NCBI RefSeq assembly: GCF_021134715.1
Contig: NC_060019.1
Span: forward strand, 11,794,001 to 11,858,000
Source of the DNA: Daphnia pulex
Taxonomy: Eukaryota > Arthropoda > Branchiopoda > Diplostraca > Daphniidae
DNA length: 64,000 nucleotides
Direction: 5' to 3'
Made by a program: the position numbers and the translations under genes. Every line of letters begins with the position of its first letter. The stretch's first letter is position 1. Below the pieces are notes generated by a model. That model was given only the letters and a program-made list of their open reading frames with translations. It searched no databases and was not told where the DNA came from. Below, one piece after another: positions 11,524 through 24,600 of the stretch.

Positions 11524-12690
11524 CTAAAATGTGTGGGCATTGCGACACATACCGCATCCAAGAGCGAACTCTTCTCCAGTAGGTGGATGGACGAGATGGA
11601 GTGGACATTCATCCCCATCTAGCTGACGACCCCGCGGTCCTGTAAAAATAGTTTTATAGTTGAATGAAATTGAAAAGACTGAAAGACTATTAATAATACA
11701 AACCGGCAGGACATTTAGGCAAAGCATGTTTTGGCATTTCCGTGACATGGCGAAAATCCTCGTGACAGGCATTGCAAAAATGAGTTGTTCCGAAGCAGAA
11801 AAAGACAGCCACTGAACAGCAATAACGGCACTTGTACTCGAGGTAATCAGCACCATGGCGGGGACACATTTGTGCTCTTGAAACATCGCTGCAACCGCCG
11901 CACACAAGTTCCGACGGATTGAATGAATCACCCCCACCACCTACTCCTTCGACAGCCAATCCTTCCTCACAACGAGCTTCTCCGCCATAATAGGCCTTAG
12001 AAAATTTCAAATGAAATTTACCAACCATTTATCGGCTACCAAATATAATGTTAACATACCTTGTTACATCTGAAGCAAACGTAATATGCGTAGCGTTCCA
12101 TGGCATATCCTTCGGCATCCTGGAAAAATCGATTTCCAGGCAATGAAATGGCTTCGGTTTGGTGGAGACCTTCGTACTCAAGTCTCATCAAAGCTTTGCG
12201 CTTGACGTCTTCAAAAAGCTCACGTATCGGAATTAACAAATCATCGAGGAACTCATTTCGTAATTCAGCCTAAAATAACATGGAATTATCAGAATCAAGC
12301 TTATGGCATCTAGAATAACAGGAAAAATGAAAAATACCTTGCAAATAGGACAACGAGAAAAGCTGAAGGTGATGCGCGGCCCAGGCCACTTCTTTGATAG
12401 AACTGAACGACAGCAATGGGCATGGAAGACGTGTTTGCAACTTAGCTACATGTTTGGGAGATTAATTTTATTATTAGTATTATTATTTGTTTTGTTTTAT
12501 TTTTTATTTTATTACTATTCCTTTTTTTTTAAATTAAATTAAAATGTGTGCACTAATTTATTTCTAATGTAAGAAGTTGACGAACGCAAACCTGTATGGC
12601 TGGTGCAGCAGACAGAGCTTCGGTGAAGCAGATCATGCACATGTCGTCGGCGTCCTGCTTCAGATTTGCTGAACTGCCGGAACAACGAAA
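11524..12690 (-). other. hiw: RING and tandem-cysteine catalytic module of Highwire
   Basis: RING residues run from [18 protein letters not shown] (about 12.6 kb) through [10 protein letters not shown] and ending CPICK (about 12.35 kb). The tandem-cysteine region follows: [10 protein letters not shown], then [38 protein letters not shown] and CNACHEDF. In the mammalian enzyme this module relays ubiquitin between two cysteines and can esterify threonine. The cysteine-rich blocks look complete here, so activity is plausible by homology. Confidence 0.9.
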
Positions 12691-15600
12691 CAAACAGGGA
12701 AGGCATTCTGATTCACCACGCACTCCCCCGCAAGGGTGGCCACAACCGAGCGTTTTTAGACAAGCATTTCGTGAATATTCCTATGGGTTAAGAAGTCGTT
12801 ATCAGGATGTTATTTCCAATTTTACTCGAAAGAATAGAAAACTAGAAATATATAAGGTCTTACGACGCAATCTGGTTCGCTGCACACATTGATTGTTTGA
12901 TCGTCAAACAACGAAGCCGATGACGGAGATATAGCCGAACTACAATAGCGACAAGAAGAGGAGGCCCCGACGCCGCCAATTAAGGAGCCGTGATAATTTC
13001 CACTTTCGTTCGTAGCGGCAGTGACGTAGACGGAAGAGACGGCAGTTGTCACTCCGTGACGGAACTCAACCAAAGATTTGAGATTCCTGGCGTCAGAAAG
13101 CGCCAAGATCCAAAATAATTTAACGCGACCACATCCCTCGTGAACATCGACTTTGATAGCTTCTTCTTCCTCTTTGCAAACCTGAAAAGCCAACACATTT
13201 GCAATTTTTTCGACAACATTATTAATAATTTACTTCAAATTACCTGACGCTGATGGGAGCGAAATTTGCGCGAAAGATGCAGAACTCGATCGCAATCAAT
13301 ACAAAGCGGCCCGCAGTCGGAACAGACAATTTGTGCCCCTGTTTCCCCGTCGTCGTGATTGTTACACTGCGGCTAACCGATAAAAAAAAATTCAGAAACA
13401 TGAACAATTGTCATTGAAAGGTAATTTACTTTGTTCACTGCTCCGCGAGCCCACTGTGTTGATGAGAGACGTTCGACATGCTCGTCTTGCAGTAGGCAAA
13501 GGGCAGCCAACGTCAACCACACAGATGGTGTTTGCAAGCAATCCAGGGAACTGCGGCGATCTTCGTCCAATTTGGTAAGCGCAAGAACAGCTTCCGCGAT
13601 GCCTGCTTTCGTTACAGCTGACCATACTTCAGACAAATTACCCTATTCCCATAAAAGAAACCTTTCAGAATTGAACTGAATTTCTAACAGTTCACTAACA
13701 ATACCGATGCCATATCTCTAACGAGCTGGATAATGCTCTCTGCTACACGACGGGGCATGTGGCCTCTCATCCACCAGCGAGATCCAAGTTGACGCTGAGG
13801 TTGCTGTCGGTTGTTGAAGATACTAGCCATCGTCACAGAAGAAATGGGATTTTTGCTAGACTCTTTATCACGTCCTTTACTTTTTACTTGGATTGTTAAC
13901 GCTTTGGCGATACATGCCAGAAAAACATCTAAGATTCCGACCCTAGATAATCAGAATGAAGATTGTCACTTTCTGATTTAAAGTAAAATACAACCAAATT
14001 CGGGGAATACCTTTCAATTGATCCAGTGGAATTGAGGACTTGCAGAATACCATAATCAGTAGTGGGCAGCACGTCGACGCCAACCAATGAAGCAAAAACA
14101 GGAGGGGGCAGCTCAGGCAGCATGCGTCGTAAAAGAGCGGTTACCTAATTATGGGATTCAACGGAGTTTAATTTTCATCGAAACTATTTTAGATGGAAAG
14201 CATCACACTGCATTTTGTTGCACTTACCTGACGTTGGATTCGAGGTGAACCGGTATGAAGCAAGCTCAACAAATTGGCCGGTAAAGTAGACTGTTGCGAG
14301 ATGTAGGTTCGTCCGACTCTACTTCCGCTCAAGGCGAGTACCTACGCAAATAAATCGAAATTAATAAAACGATTCGCATGGTGATGATTATAGTATTGAG
14401 GATCGTGGATCATCTTGAGTAGAAAAAAATAAATCAAGGTCATTTAGACCCACTAGCGATTACGCACCAGGGATTTAGATAAGGTGCATGCAAAATTGAC
14501 AAGTATGTTCAACACAAATAGGAAAGCAAGCCGATAACAAAATGAGGAAAAAAAGTAGAGATCTGGTTTAAAAAAGAGATAAGAAACTTGGGTATCTTTT
14601 CGAGCAACGTATAACATGTAACAATTTTATCCAGTCTTTTTATTTGGTCATGAATAGATCGGCTTTGCGTTTGCATGTCTTGTGCTGCATTGGGCCTCAC
14701 TTGATAGCAGCATTTATTTCACTTCGTTACGATATCAAATCATGGTATGATACTATTTCAGCAACATCTGTCGTTCTCACAACCTTTGTTGTGTTCTCAA
14801 CCAACAAATTTTTCTTCCGCGGCACAACCCATATTGCGTGTGTCCTTCTTGGAGTCGTCAGGTAAAAAAAATCAATAAAAAAAATTCTCCTTTTGTCAAT
14901 GTTCAAACTCAAATACAGTAATTCTGTCTTAGTCATGAAGTTTCACGGCAGTCTCGCAGCACTGATTGGAATCGACTGGCCAATCCTGAAATTCTTGGTT
15001 TCTATTTGTGTATGGCACACGTGACTAAAGGTAATCACTACCGATATTTAAAAATTTTATGTGCTTATTGCAACCCACTCTACTACCAGGGATAGCCACT
15101 TTCATCAAATTGATGCCAACGGCAAGCGTCGTTAGCTGTCCTTCAAAATACGTTGCTAGTTGGAGAGATTATGTCGGTTTCAGCATGTCCATAATTTCCA
15201 GCTGCTATTTTTTACAGGAACCTAACATTTATCGCAACGAAAAGGTTTCTATCCTACTTCTGATCAGTCACTAAATCGGAATAACGTTGTTTTTCTTTGA
15301 TCAGAGAATGATCGCGTGGAGACTGACTTTCGCCAAAATTGAAACACTCCATTGGGCCGGACTAGCTCTGAGTGCATCAACCAATTTTGAACGCTATGGA
15401 TGGCTCCTAATTTTGTTTACTTCACTTCAATCGCTACTAGCTTTTAGTTTCTTCTATCAATTACAAAAACTAGATCCGATGTGAATACTGTAAATTAATA
15501 CTAAGAGACGTGGGCCAAAACATTTACCTGCGATAAGAGTTCGAAGCAATACGAATCAGAGATCCGTGAATTAACGTAGCCGGCATCGTGATTTATAGCA

Positions 15601-18600
15601 TCGGTTCCAGTTAAAGTGTCATTTTGTTGTTCCAATTGTAGCAAAGCATCCCATTCTTCTTTCAACCGAACGGTTTCCCGCTGAATGCCATGCAATATGT
15701 GAGTGCACACTTGGCGTTGCAAGTGAGTCAACTTCTTGCCGCTGAACAATATTCCAACCTGTTCAAACAAATTCATAATAATAAATATACTGAGCATATT
15801 TAAATAGCACAAAAAAAAAATTGAAACAGTAGATATTGCCATACCATGTGCTCTTTCAAATCAATATCCCGAGTCCTTTCAGCTATTTCTCCATCCATTT
15901 CATCTTCATTGGGTCCACGATCGGTAGAACGTGAAGGAGAGGCATCTCCCTCGTTTAAAATCAGCCGACCGAAGACCTGGAAAATAAGAAATTGCAACGT
16001 AATTAGTGTTATGTTAACTAAACTCACGAATCGTAGGTCAACTTTTCAAAACAAATACCTGTGAGGTCAATAAACGAAACACTCGCAGTGTTTCCGTCTC
16101 GCACGTTCGTTGATGAATGGCTAAAGCGTTGAAGGACCGAGAGATACCTCCACCCAGCAAGCGAACTTGACGAATGCGAAGCGAGTTATCGGGCCCTTTC
16201 AACTCAAGCTGGATGATCTGGAAGTTGATTTCTATAGTAAAGAAATGATTCAAATCATGATTTAATTCCTAATGGCGACAATTCAAATAAAACGCATACG
16301 AGGTAGGGAAGTATGAAGCCACCCAGAAAATCGAGTTTCTACTTCTAAGACGTCCACGATTTGCAGCTCTTCTCCATTTGGTCCGGCTTTGAAAGTCACT
16401 CCAGAAACTTTGTTCTAAGAAAAGAATAAATAACATGATAATTAAAGAGGATTTTACGAGGATTTAATAAAAATCTATAAAAACTAAGAAATGGATAACT
16501 CACCCCCATATCTCGACTGTTATCGACATATAAACAAACAATGCGTGGTGGAAATCCAGCCGTTTCAGGACAAACTTGGATGGTTATGAGTTTCATTTTA
16601 CCCCGGTCCTCGTCGCCTGATTCCCAGAAGGTTTCGGTCGAGCCATCAGTCAAACTATTTACCATGGCAGTGCGGCTAGACACCTTAATGTCTATTCCCT
16701 CTGTGACTTCAGTCAACATCGTCACATGCCCAGCTGAATGAATTGCAGTATTTTCTAATGCTTCGATATCGACAGTTGCTTCCTCTTCACAACGCGAAAG
16801 AATTCGACTGATGTTGCTAAATACGTGGCTCCTAGGTGCACGAAAAAAGACAAATCATTAAGAAACGGACAGCTTTCTACATATTAATTCATCAGTTTTT
16901 AACTCACTTGTGAAGAAATGCGTGATCGGTTTGCTTGAATCGAATGTCCCAACAACGGACGGCCATCGCAAGTAGAGGTGTGCCCATCGGGAGTAGTTGC
17001 ATCAGATTAGATACCGTTTGTAGAAGACCGTGAAACGACTGCAGTAGCGGCGATAATCCTTCTCCAGCTAAACTGACGTCTGAAGTTGGATGCTGTCCTA
17101 CTAAGTTGTCTTTGCTTGTCGATCCATCAGCTCCCCCAGTCTCCACTTTGTTGTTGGCTGTTTCCAGAGACGGAGCAAGTGACGATACTAACCACCAGAG
17201 AAGATCATGCAAGCACACTGGCTGAGTGACGTTTTGCAGGAGCCACGACAAATTCTAATGGATAAACAATATAACATAATGATTTTCCAAGTGATAAGAC
17301 TTTATCAAGTGATGACACACCTCCATTGCAAAGACACGGCAAGAGGCTTTTCGCAACGCCAGCTCCATGGAAGTCCGAAGAGAGTCAAGATCATGTCGCT
17401 GAGCAACAAAATCTAAAACCGGCAATGTCGATTGTGTTGCCGCATGGTCATGAGATCCGGACATTAACTTAACGGTATCTTGGAGAGCTTTGGAGGGTGA
17501 ACGCAAAAGCGCTAAACCTCCGTCGATTCCTTGTTCATCAGCGCTGCTGGTTCGTCTCCTCTGCGATACTCCAGTGATGGAACCGTCCGGCTCTTGAGAT
17601 GATCTCAGATGTTGGGCAAGTGGCTGTGTAATCATAGAGACCGATCGATGTAACTGCCTGCCGAACCCATCGCAACTTTCTTTTATTCCTCGACAAGGAT
17701 CCATCTTTTGAAATAGAAAACTGTCAAACACAAAATCATTAAACTTATCACTTGATATGTAATACTTCAAAGGAATTTTCCACTTCTCCATCGCCGAAAT
17801 TAACTTCGTTGTTGGACAGCTGAGGGCTGCATCCCGATTTAAGAACGGGAAGACATTGAAATTGAAGCCAAGGGAAAATATCACCTGACGCTTGGTATCC
17901 ACTCTAGAAATGGGACAAAGAAAAATTAGTAAATAATAATCTGCTTTAAAAACGAAATCGAAACAGCAACACTGCAAAGATTTTCACCTTGGAAGGTGGG
18001 GCTGAAATCTTTCTGTTTGACAAATCCTTGTCAATTTCGGAGACTGAACTAAGTGACGGCTGATGCATTAGGCTCCTTCTTCTTCGTTCCAGTATTTGTT
18101 GATTCTTTTCAGGACTGGACGACGTAGCTAGTTGCAATAAGAAAAGAGCGTTGTCTTTGAGAATGACGTGTGTCTCCAATGGTGTTGAGGGTCTTAACAG
18201 TTGGGTCGTGGGTGTGGTAGTTGAAGTGATTGATACTTTTCTTCTCAATCGCTTGCCCTTGTCATCTTTAAGGCCGAATGCTTCACCCACTTGTCTCCTC
18301 TGTTGCAAGTACCGATGTCGACAATCCTCGCACAATAAGTACCACGAACTTCCCTATAAGACCAACACAAAAATAAGCTAGAATTAATTTCCATATCAAC
18401 TGAGGAATCCAATTTGGATCTAACCTGAATGCCTCCTTCGCCACAATTTCCTACCCAGCCCCCGCAGTACTGTCCGTCGGGGTTGTAACCCAATCCAAGG
18501 GCTGGCTTCTGACAGCCTGGATGAGCTTGTCTCATGTGAGCGGTTACAGGCACGGCAAACAATCCGCCGCATAGTTCACAGTTAGATTCCGGTCGGATGC

Positions 18601-21600
18601 TCTCTCTACGGGACTTGCGTTTTCGCTCTTTATCGCGTGCATCTCTGTTTTCAGTTTTCGGTTTAGCCTTGGACACGCTCTCATTCTGGAACTGGGCGAC
18701 ACTGAGCGTCGAGGATGAAGCCGTCGGCTCAGACTGTATCAACTCAACACAACGCCCGCTCATCTTTTCCCAAAGTTCGACCAGGAGGCTAAGTGTTGGA
18801 GTTAAAGACGATGCCACTTTGTTGTCAGGAACATCCGGTTGTATCTGATGATTGCTTGCCGATTCCCCTCGTTCCGTGTTCCAACTCTCTTCTAACGCTA
18901 CCGGCAGTGGAGATGCAAACGGCCCTGATAGCATATTAGTAGAAAAGATTTCGACCGAGTGCCGTTGGCGCGCTTTCTCCTCTCGTGTCTTGCGATGTCG
19001 AGGATCTCCGCGCAGTGGTACAATCGGGTCCACTTGCTTGGGTAAATTGGGATGAAACTTCAAGAAGGAAGCGCAAGCCATAGCGTCGTGAACCAATCCT
19101 TGATGCCAAAGGTTGGCGGCGAAGACAGCGCGCAGACATTCGGCCGTAGAGGGACTCATGCCAACGCGAGCTATCTCTTGTTCCAGCATCAGAGAGCGCC
19201 CACCAATGTGCTGGCCAGCGGTTGGTGATCGCGATTTTCGGCTTCTTGTTCCACCACGCGACGCTCGCTCTTTGGTACGAGATGCTTTTGGGGACAACCG
19301 CTGAGGTGAGCGGGTCAAGTCAGATATCAACTCAGCACCAAGATTAAACTGATTGGTTTTGTTGGCTTCCGGACTCGTCTGAGTTCCCATTTGTGTAACG
19401 TTTTTAGCCTGGGATTAAAAAAATAATAAAGAAAAAATGACTTCACATGAAAGTGTTAACATTTTCTTAAAATACCATAACTGTGATGACTGATTGATCC
19501 ACACTCTGCGACATTTGCGTTGCTGGACTCAAACTTCGGCTACGTTGAGTATTTTCTACTTAAAATAAGGGGCAGGGAGTAAAAAGTCAAAATTATCTGT
19601 AATGCTTCTAGGTTACGGTAACTAACCTAATTTTACTGTACCAGAAGAGGGAAGCGAACCGGAAGGTTTTGAGCAGCCTCCTGGTGACGAATGAGCCGAT
19701 AGCGAACGATTCACCACCGCGATAGCTCCGGTCTTCCGACTAGGAATGGGGCTGGAGGAAGGTGAAGCGTTACCGTTAGCTCGGCTCTCGCCCATTACTC
19801 GAACCATATCCTTAACCGATACTCCTTGCAATTCAGGTGGAAAATTCCTGGGAAAACCAAATATATTGACAAATTTCAACAAAAATGTAACAAATCAATG
19901 ATTAACGATGCGAACCTTGAACGAGGTGGTGGACTAGGCGCCTCTTTAACTAATGATCCGTCACGTCTCAGCCAATTTTGAAATGCTGAGAGTCGCCCTA
20001 CAGCAACTGCAGCAAACGGGCCACAAGATCCAACCAAAGCTCCGGCATCTTCTACGCTTGATTCCAATGATGCTTCCTGTTTAATTAAACGTTGTTCAAT
20101 TATTCCAGCAACTAAAAATAACTAGTTTTCATTTACCTGCACATGAAGTGACGCCGTTGATTCAGATGTACTTTGGACATTTGATTTTGGAGACTGGTCG
20201 ATCTCGCCTTTCGGAGGCGATTTCTGTGAGGAGGTCGGTCGAGGAAATTCGGAGTCTTTGTCTATGCCAAAAATGAAAGTGCTTACGGGCTCTGGAGACG
20301 AGAAGGCCGACAGATTAGCCTGTCGCTCAGCACTCTCGCTAAAATCGTAAGCCGGCTTGAGTAATTGTGCCGGACTAGATTTATCTGAACCTGCTGAAAC
20401 TAGAAAACAACAGTAATGAATAACACTGATTGAACCTTCCTGTCCATGTTTCAATAAATTACCAGATAGAACCTCATCTTCGTGGCGGAGGTAAACCATT
20501 TGATGACGATCAACAGCAAGTGACCAAGCCTCCAGTTCGTTATTTGAACAGAACTGACGAGCGGAAGAGGGTAAAAGCTTTACCCATGCTCCCTCCGAAG
20601 TTTGTCGCTGTTTAAATAATTTCAAGATGAAAATTTAAAAGCTTATTAAAGTAATGGAATCATACTGAATACCTGCTCAGTTACTAAAAATGAGCTGCCA
20701 AGTTTTAATTTTCCGACCGGCAAAGCTTTCAAACTGGGCAGTGCTCGAATGTTATGTCCAGAAGCTCCACAGTCAACCACATAGAACGTCTGCGCCGAAC
20801 TGAACACTTTTTCTTCTTTCTTATCACTGTGATAATAAACAAAAGTGTTAATTTCATTTTCCGAATTAAATTGCTCACAAAAGTACCTATCCGCTTGACT
20901 GTTTTTATGGTGTGAGGGCGGGTCGTCACCCATCTCGTCTCCTTCATTCTGAGTAGTACTGATGGGAAAGAGCAACGTCTTACTGATGTGCTGGTTGTAT
21001 TGGAGGCACCATGCTTCTGAATATGGATTAATACACCATTCCCTGATAGATTCCGTGCTCAATCGTAACCAAGTTCCGTCGTCATTACACAACTAAAGAA
21101 AAAGAGAATGCAATGCTGACATTCATCAAACATTACAATATAAAATATTTTGATTTCAAATACCTCTTCAATGAATGAGATGGTTCCTTCGCATGCTACA
21201 ATCCCTATTTGTTCCCCTTGAAGTGAAGGCTGAGCCCGCACACGCAAACCAGCACTTGCTCGAGTTCGGAATTGACGTAGCCGATGAGAAGGTGACGAAT
21301 TGTTCCTTACTGTGACGTTGTGGGAGGGAGGTAAAACTCCTTGTGGTGGCTCTTTCACGTCGACTTTGTAAACTTCATCAAGCGGGTAGCCGTCGATGGT
21401 TACGTGAATAGAATAAAGTCCAGCAGCACTTGGTGTCCAGTTAGCACTGTAAGAGCCATCAGCGTTGGGCCGAACAAGCATTGTTTCGCTAGTTCTTCGC
21501 TTGATGGGTGACACGAATCGGAGCTCCTCAAACGAGTAGTTTTCATAGGCCTGATTTACAAATTCGTTTCAGACCAGTGCAATCAGTTAAATAGTTGATT

Positions 21601-24600
21601 TTTACGAACCTTAAGAAATGTGATGGCGTGAAGGCACATTCTATCTTTCGTGGTAACATCATATGGCACATCAAGAACTGGTTCGAGATGTTCATCGCAA
21701 TTTTTCTCGTCTCCCGAGTAAAGCCGCTTGGTTGGTGATAACAAAGCATCGTTGGTCGTCTGCGTAAGGTCACATGGAACCGCTCGAATATTTACCTGAA
21801 ACAGAATATAGATAAAAGACAGGTTAAACTACTAACCCAGCATAAGTATATGCAAATCACACCTTGAGATTGGGAACATGAACAAGGTGGCCGTACTGGT
21901 CACGAGTTAACAGGGTCAAAATGGCTGGCCATCCGGCACGTAACCCTTCACTGACCACTGTCGTCGTGGTTGATGTCACTGTCGTTGCCTCAGAGGGAGT
22001 TTCTTCGTCTTCTTCATCTAAAATATAATACAACATTTTTCTTTTAAGTGAAATGAAATTTAAAATGTATGGATTAGTTAAAAACAATTGATAAACAAAA
22101 ATACCTTTATCATTTGTAACCGATTTAATGGGCGACCCGAACCCAATGGTACCAAGAGAAGTACTATTAGGGACCCCAAAAGTGGCCAAACTAGCCGAGA
22201 AAACGCCTGGAAAAATTAGTTGCGATTTAGACGGATCGACGACCGATTCCGGCTGGAGCCAACGAGCTAAACGACCGCCACTCGTCTCTTCCGAAGCACT
22301 GACAAAGTCTCGCAGAAACTGCCTTTCTTTTCCGCTTACGCTACACAGCATAAATAAGAAACGAAAAATGCCTTTATAATTTGTGTTTTTTTCGTGTGTA
22401 AACAGCGAAAGTGCTTTTGGTTAAAAAAAAAAGACAAACATATTCCTCCGAAAATAGTAGATAACAAACCTGAACGGCAGATTCCCCTCCAATGCTTCGT
22501 GGATGGTTGGCAATTGGGAGAGGGCTAACCCTTTACTTAAAAGACCAGTATGGGCAGTGTAGATCTGTTGTGTTATTGATTCCATGGAATCGGCGTCCAT
22601 TTCATCGCCTGAAATTGAAACAATTTTTATTTTTATACTATCAGTTTGGTTACACTGGACTAAGGATTTAATAACCTCTGGATTGTGGCAAAGCGAGATC
22701 TCTTTTCATTAGGGTTGCCGAACACATCCCACCTAGGTATGCCAGTTCGGTTTCCAGCAAACGAATAGCATTGTTAGTTTCCTGCCACTCGTATCCAACC
22801 ACTGTACAGCGGAATCCCCAAGAGGACGCTTTGTCAATTCGAATGCAGTCGGACGCTGATTCCAAAGAGAATATAACTTCATTGCCTGAAACGAGAACAA
22901 CAAACATTGGTATAAGGCAATAACATTTTCGATCACAATATTACCTGGTAAGATCATGGAATGTGTAGGCCAGTTATCGGTTCCACCGAACTTTTTCAAT
23001 GCAGGCCAATAATCTGCTAGAGAAGCATCTGCCTGGTTTTTAGGGAAAACCGAAGGCAAATAAAGCTGAAGAGAATCTTCGACCTGGCTCGTGCAGCACT
23101 GACCGTCAAACTCTAAACACATCCAGCGGACACTCTCCGGGAAAGATACACTAAGAACGCAAAAGGGTGAAGAAAAGACGGATAAACTCAGTTAGGTAAT
23201 CTTCAGGGTTACTAACATACTTCGTGATTATTACCGGAAATGAGATACTGTTGCGGGACGATATGGATGATCACTCTCGACTACCACCACTTTTGGAGAT
23301 GTAGTTATGCAAGGGTCTTCATCGGGCATATTTCCACCTTTTTCAGACGACAGAATGTCGGCCAAGCAAAGTGCGGAAACATGGGGTAGTAAAACTCGGA
23401 TGAGCTCCAGGATTTGTACAGCATTCTACGATAGAAGATTTCCAATTAAAGAAGAACTTAGAAATATTTAATTTTTAAAAAACAAGGAGTTTACTTTTGG
23501 ATCCGATTCGGCCACGACGCCAATGTTGGCTACGACAAAAGGCAATAAATATGAGACGACGTGTGACTTGCAAATGATGGGCAGACTGTGATGGATTGGC
23601 AAAGAACGAGCTGCACACAATAGATCAGATGTACAACGAACAATCGAACTTGTAATCGACATGATGCTCTTCCTCGCCTGATTCCCAATAGCTGATAACG
23701 ACGATTGCTGAACCTCGGAATTACTGGGAATGCTTAAAATCAAGTGAAAGAAACACACGTAGTACTATAAGTTGATTCTAAGATAGCAAAATGCTGACTC
23801 ACTTGCAATAGAGAATGTAAGGCAACTGGCCACGGATGTGATTCGTTCCATTGAAACTAAGCAGGCAAGCTGAGAAGTTGAAAGTGGTTCCATCCGGGCC
23901 TTTAATAGAAAGAACACCTCCGTCGCCATTATGTGTCTTTCCACCTTGATTCCGAAGCCGGAAAGTATATCGAGTGTTTTCCTATTGATACAAATTTGAT
24001 GAGAATCTAACAGGAGAATGTGAGGGAAAAATGTGGGTTCGCAAACCTTGATGGGAACAGGGCGATCGAACTTTATTTCTGCCACATCATTAATGGAATC
24101 TTCGGGTCCGTAAGAGCCACGCACTACAGCCAAACTATGCCAACTAAGTGTCTGAGCAGCATCGCTAGCACTTCGAATCTATAACAGAGATGCAACCACG
24201 TGAAATACCCATTTTTGTATGAAACTCGATAGAAAAACTTGCCAATTCAAGTAATTCCAATTCGTAGGTGTAACTGCCTCCACCGCCAAATACGCCAACG
24301 CCAATGACGCTGACATTTGGTCGATCTACAGTGAAGCAGATGGCGTCTGGTGATCCATTACCAGTATTCCATGACCGGTTCTGACTAGAACTGGTGAATC
24401 GCGATGGAGTCGCAAGAATTCCACGGGTTGTACTAACATCCAATTCCTGAATGACGATAATTTCAATGATTTGCTGTGTAAAATTTAATTGAGTAGAAAT
24501 AATCGATTGGATGCTTACTTCAATCGAACAAACTTGTGAGGCCAATTCCGCCACTACACGAGCTAAGAGCCGACATGAATACTGCACTAATTTGTCGGAC

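Noticed and set aside
14933-15030. Earlier acceptor (AG near 14918) for nested-gene exon 2
   Set aside because: It leads to a stop within the exon, whereas the AG at 14931-14932 gives continuous phase into exon 3.
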